Of a stretch of DNA of 19,771 nt, positions 16,759-19,771 are shown in pieces. The stretch comes from Clostridiales bacterium (lineage in GTDB: Bacteria > Bacillota_A > Clostridia > Christensenellales > Borkfalkiaceae). The notes beneath the pieces were generated by a model that saw nothing but the letters and a program-made list of their open reading frames with translations, did not search any database and had not been told where the DNA came from. Every line of letters begins with the position of its first letter. Position 1 is the stretch's first letter. The position numbers were made by a program, and so were the translations under genes. Where the stretch lies: the NCBI GenBank assembly GCA_015055785.1, contig SVHQ01000014.1:1-19771 (forward strand), in the 5' to 3' direction.

Positions 16759-18156
16759 TTATTTCAACCAAGTATATTTATTGTCACTGTAATCCAAATC
16801 CGTCGTAATTTCAATCATCGTCAACTTACCGGGGTTGAGAATGTCATCCGTTACGGAAGCTACCGTATTCGCAAAACCTTGCTGTACAACTTCCACAGCC
16901 GTAAGGTTGCTTGCACTGGTCAAATAGTTATTGATAAGGGTATAAGTTTTACTCGAAGCGTCCGTGGAAAGCGTAAAGTCTGCTTTTTGAGGATATGCGC
17001 CAAGCTGTGAAAGAAGTGTTGCCATTCTTTCCTGTTCTGCGCTTGCGTACGTTACGTTCTTTTTCAAGGATACAGAACGAGTTTTTTCTGCCCATTTCTG
17101 CTGTACAGCATCGCTCATTAAATATTTCACAAACGACATTGCCGCATCGTAATTCTTCGTACTCTTTGCGATGAACAAGCTATCAAACGTACCGTTTGTA
17201 TACGTATTCAAATTCAAATCCTGTACAACCTTAGGAGCGGGGAAAGAAATTGCACCGATTTCGAAATCGTTACCGATCGTTTCTTCCAATACGTCCAAAT
17301 TATTGTTATTGAACAAAATCATAGGCGTTTTGCCATTGGTAAATTCTTTCTGCGCATTATCTCTCGTTTGAGGATCAAGCGTGAAGAAACCTGCGTCGTA
17401 CCATTTCTTAAATTTCACCAAAGCATCTGCGTATAATTCTTGCAAACCAGCTTCTTTAGAAGCGTCTTGACGGTTGCAATAATATGCAGGATCGTTTACC
17501 AAACCAGTGAGAATATTTACGTATGCGTCAAAGGTGGATTTCACCTGCATCATCGTACCCGACGAAGTGCCATATACAGCCAACGGCGTCAATTCACCAC
17601 TGCTTTTTTCGATAACGTCATAGCAAAGTGCTTCTAAATCTTCCAACGTTTCGGGAACGTCCCAATCGTTATCGTTAAACATTTTTTCGTTATAAACGAT
17701 TACGTAGCCCGAAGCACGGAAAGGCGCTGCATAATAATGTCCATTAATTTTACCGTCTTCCAACGAGAATGCGTCGTTTACGTAGTTACCTTTTTCTTCT
17801 GCCACAAAAGCGTCCATATCGGCAAGATACCCATCGTTTGCAAAATTATACGATTGATTTGACCAATAACAGAAAACGTCAGGAAGTCCACCACTGCGGA
17901 GCATATTCATAAGTTGCGATTCGATATTGCTGTAAGGTACGTTGGTGGGCGTAATCGTGATGTTGGGATTTGCCGCCGAAAATTCTTGACAAAGCTCCTT
18001 TAAAAGCGTTGCATGTTCGGGCCAATAATGTACAAATTCCAAATTTACTTTATCCCCTCTTGATGTACTACCACCGCCACCGCAAGCCACAAGGGAAAAC
18101 GTCGTCATTGTCGCCATGGTTACCGCAAAAATTTTGCTGAGAGTTTTGTTTTTCAT
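16759..18156 (-). CDS. Extracellular sugar-binding lipoprotein of the ABC importer
   Basis: A 465-residue family 1 solute-binding protein, the ligand-capturing part of the CUT1 importer whose permeases follow. It has a lipoprotein signal with lipobox SLVAC ending at C25, followed by a glycine-rich linker (GGGGSTSRGD). The mature start VNLEFVHYWPEHATLLKEL, the segment NIESQLMNMLRSGGLPDVFC, and MSFVKYLMSDAVQQKWAEK near residue 340 are typical of the family. AGGAG at 18166-18170 sets the start at 18156, nine bases away and inside the 3' end of the surface-protein gene; the gap to that stop is one base. Substrate cannot be read from sequence; context suggests uronate-containing oligosaccharides. 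A hairpin downstream would be consistent with higher expression of this subunit. Confidence 0.95.
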   Translation of the reverse strand: MKNKTLSKIFAVTMATMTTFSLVACGGGGSTSRGDKVNLEFVHYWPEHATLLKELCQEFSAANPNITITPTNVPYSNIESQLMNMLRSGGLPDVFCYWSNQSYNFANDGYLADMDAFVAEEKGNYVNDAFSLEDGKINGHYYAAPFRASGYVIVYNEKMFNDNDWDVPETLEDLEALCYDVIEKSSGELTPLAVYGTSSGTMMQVKSTFDAYVNILTGLVNDPAYYCNRQDASKEAGLQELYADALVKFKKWYDAGFFTLDPQTRDNAQKEFTNGKTPMILFNNNNLDVLEETIGNDFEIGAISFPAPKVVQDLNLNTYTNGTFDSLFIAKSTKNYDAAMSFVKYLMSDAVQQKWAEKTRSVSLKKNVTYASAEQERMATLLSQLGAYPQKADFTLSTDASSKTYTLINNYLTSASNLTAVEVVQQGFANTVASVTDDILNPGKLTMIEITTDLDYSDNKYTWLK

Positions 18157-18157
18157 A

Positions 18158-19771
18158 TTAGTTATCTCCTTTCTTTTTTCTGTTTTTTAAATATATCATG
18201 CCATTGCCTATTAATAACAGACCGCAAATACTGCTCGTTGGTACTGCGCCTATACAAGCGCGTTTATACGTAATATCGGAATTGGGTTTCACGTCCAAAT
18301 TCGGTTGTGAAGCAGGTGCATCTTGGGGATTGGTCGGCACGTATTCTTCCGTGTAATAATCACGCACTTCTACCGCCGCTACGTCCAACACACGCAAGCT
18401 TATATCCTTATAATCACCACCGCCCCACCAAGAATGAAGCGCATAACGATTAAGCTCTGCTTCCCCGTAATAGGTCAACGAACCGTACAGCGAACCGTCC
18501 ACATAATACCCAATTTCACCCGTCGCTCTATTTATCTTGAATTTCAACGTAATTTCTTTTTGACTATCTTCTGGATTCGCCGAGGGGTTAAAATTGGGAA
18601 TATCCACGATTTTACCGCTAGAAGCCAACCCAAAATCGGAAGCACTCGCCGCAGGTACGGCACAAATATATAATCTGCCGTCATACATAACACGCATATC
18701 CAACGAAGCTTTATCGCTCGTCATCAAGGAAATGCCCACGCCATAATAAGCCAACGGCTCGTTGCCAAAGCTGAAATTAGAAATCGTTGCTTCGTATTCC
18801 CAAACCACTTCGGAAGATTTCGCCGTTGTGCCGTCTGAAAGGGTTAAACTTTTAAACGTCGGCACGTTCCCGAAAGCTTTGGTGTAATTCTTACTGTCCG
18901 CAACAAGATACGCCGTATGGTCTTCCGCGTTATAATGGAAAGTTTCGTTGCTTTCTTCTCCATTAAACACTTCGTAAATGGGCGGCAGTTCTACCGACGC
19001 AACGTCCATCATTTTTAACGAAAAATTTTTATACGTGCCGCCACCGCAGTAGGAATGTAAACCAAACCCATTTATTGCCGCTTTGCCTATGTAGGTCAAC
19101 GTACCAAATTCCACGTCGTTTACATAATAAGAAATGGTATTATTCGCTCTATCTACACGGTATTTTAACGTGATTTCTTTCTGCACGTCCGTTGCATTGG
19201 TGGACGGCGCAAAGTTATAAATATTAAAATTCTTACCGTATCCGCCTAACCCGAACACCGCCGCATTGGTTGCCGCTATATTCAATCTGCCGTCATACAT
19301 GATACGCATATTTAACGCAACGCCGTCGCTCAAAATTAACGCAAGCCCCGTGCCGTAATAATTTTCAGGAACTTCCTTATCCTTGCCGTTGACATAATTA
19401 AAATTGGTAAAGGTAGCTTCATATTCCCAAATAACTTGGTCTGCCGTTGTTTTCGTGCCATCGATGAGCGTCACCGATTTATATTCAGGCAAATTACCAA
19501 ACGGTTTGGAAAAATCTGTGCTTGTTGCCTGCAACGAACCTGTATTCGTAGCAACCTGATAACCAAACGGCGCATTCGCCTGTTCCCCATTAAAAACGTT
19601 GTAGGAAGGCGGTGCAGGCGGTTTCACCCAACCCGTTGCCCCAAACACTTTGTAAGAAGCATCGGAAATCTTCGCCGTATTCTGTGACGCAACCAAACCA
19701 AACGTGAGCTGCTCCGTACTTTCATATACAAGCGTTCCCATTTCCGTTCCGTTGACATAGCAGGTGATACT
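18158..19771 (-). CDS. Membrane-anchored repeat surface protein, 5' end outside the window
   Basis: The frame is open to the right edge (537 visible residues, beginning SITCYVNGTEMGTL), so the N-terminus, any signal peptide and any catalytic domain are missing. The visible part holds the tail of one module and two complete copies of a module of about 205 residues. Each copy runs from VFNGE through VWEYEAT, MRIMYDGRL or MRVMYDGRL and QKEITLK to MDVASVE or LDVAAVE; the pattern looks LamG/concanavalin-like. A proline- and asparagine-rich linker follows, then a membrane helix (about 505-528) and the basic tail KNRKKKGDN. There is no LPXTG motif, so it is held by the helix rather than by sortase. 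It lies one base ahead of the binding-protein gene. The likely role is binding glycan at the surface. Whether it is also an enzyme depends on sequence outside the window. Confidence 0.75.
   Translation of the reverse strand, partial: SITCYVNGTEMGTLVYESTEQLTFGLVASQNTAKISDASYKVFGATGWVKPPAPPSYNVFNGEQANAPFGYQVATNTGSLQATSTDFSKPFGNLPEYKSVTLIDGTKTTADQVIWEYEATFTNFNYVNGKDKEVPENYYGTGLALILSDGVALNMRIMYDGRLNIAATNAAVFGLGGYGKNFNIYNFAPSTNATDVQKEITLKYRVDRANNTISYYVNDVEFGTLTYIGKAAINGFGLHSYCGGGTYKNFSLKMMDVASVELPPIYEVFNGEESNETFHYNAEDHTAYLVADSKNYTKAFGNVPTFKSLTLSDGTTAKSSEVVWEYEATISNFSFGNEPLAYYGVGISLMTSDKASLDMRVMYDGRLYICAVPAASASDFGLASSGKIVDIPNFNPSANPEDSQKEITLKFKINRATGEIGYYVDGSLYGSLTYYGEAELNRYALHSWWGGGDYKDISLRVLDVAAVEVRDYYTEEYVPTNPQDAPASQPNLDVKPNSDITYKRACIGAVPTSSICGLLLIGNGMIYLKNRKKKGDN
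18365..18976 (-). repeat. Surface-protein module, copy C (last)
   Basis: Encodes 204 residues from YEVFNGEESNETFHYN to VLDVAAVEV. It aligns along its length with the preceding copy: the shared blocks are VFNGE, WEYEAT, MYDGRL, QKEITLK and the glycine-rich ending (WWGGGDYKDISL versus YCGGGTYKNFSL). The copies differ at many residues, so this is an old duplication. Confidence 0.8.
18977..19603 (-). repeat. Surface-protein module, copy B
   Basis: Encodes 209 residues from YNVFNGEQANAPFGYQ to MMDVASVELPPI. It is homologous to the following copy and to the partial copy at the window edge. A short proline-rich linker (KPPAPPS) separates it from the partial copy. Confidence 0.8.
19631..19771 (-). 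repeat. Surface-protein module, copy A (partial)
   Basis: The visible 47 residues contain the strand ITCYVNGTEMGTLVY, matching the ISYYVNDVEFGTLTY and IGYYVDGSLYGSLTY strands of the two complete copies. After this strand it diverges strongly (SYKVFGATG instead of the glycine-rich ending). The rest lies beyond the window. Confidence 0.6.

Overview
The window is one densely packed carbohydrate-utilisation locus. Every gene I can support lies on the minus strand, so transcription runs from right (19771) to left (1). Strong Shine-Dalgarno sites, Gram-positive-style lipoproteins, LplB/LplC-type sugar permeases without their own ATPase, and moderate-to-low GC point to an anaerobic Firmicute, most likely a gut-type Clostridia lineage. 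I cannot name a genus. There are no RNA genes, insertion sequences or CRISPR arrays.

Layout in transcription order. (1) 19771-18158: 3' part of a membrane-anchored surface protein built from repeated beta-sandwich modules, cut by the window edge. (2) 18156-14948: a sugar ABC importer (lipoprotein binding protein plus two permeases), with a GC-rich hairpin between the binding protein and the first permease. (3) 14944-10196: a 1582-residue extracellular lipoprotein with a GH13 alpha-amylase-type domain and about 920 residues of accessory modules. (4) 10184-1304: six enzymes with no signal peptide: a GH106-like glycosidase, a GH43-like glycosidase resembling exo-beta-1,3-galactanases, a DUF2264 protein, KduI fused to a novel N-terminal region, a KduD-like dehydrogenase, and a GH88 unsaturated glucuronyl hydrolase. 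(5) A 276-base gap holding a likely gene remnant and a candidate promoter. (6) 1027-1: mannonate dehydratase UxuA, cut by the window edge.

How the genes fit together: glycan is bound and trimmed at the cell surface, oligosaccharides are imported by the ABC system, and cytoplasmic glycosidases dismantle them. GH88 releases an unsaturated uronic acid, which KduI and KduD convert to 2-keto-3-deoxygluconate (KDG). UxuA makes the same KDG from mannonate, which derives from ordinary glucuronate. The presence of UxuA suggests a glucuronate-containing glycan rather than plain pectin. A rhamnose- or glucuronate-decorated galactan is one reading, but the GH13 enzyme does not fit it neatly. No recognisable polysaccharide lyase, KDG kinase or aldolase, transporter ATPase or regulator is visible.

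Most interesting points: the KduI fusion with a complete ribosome-binding site exactly at the domain junction; the large GH13 protein with a changed conserved region I inside a uronate locus; the DUF2264 protein as a candidate for the missing chemistry; and a decayed esterase-like fragment in the only sizeable gap.
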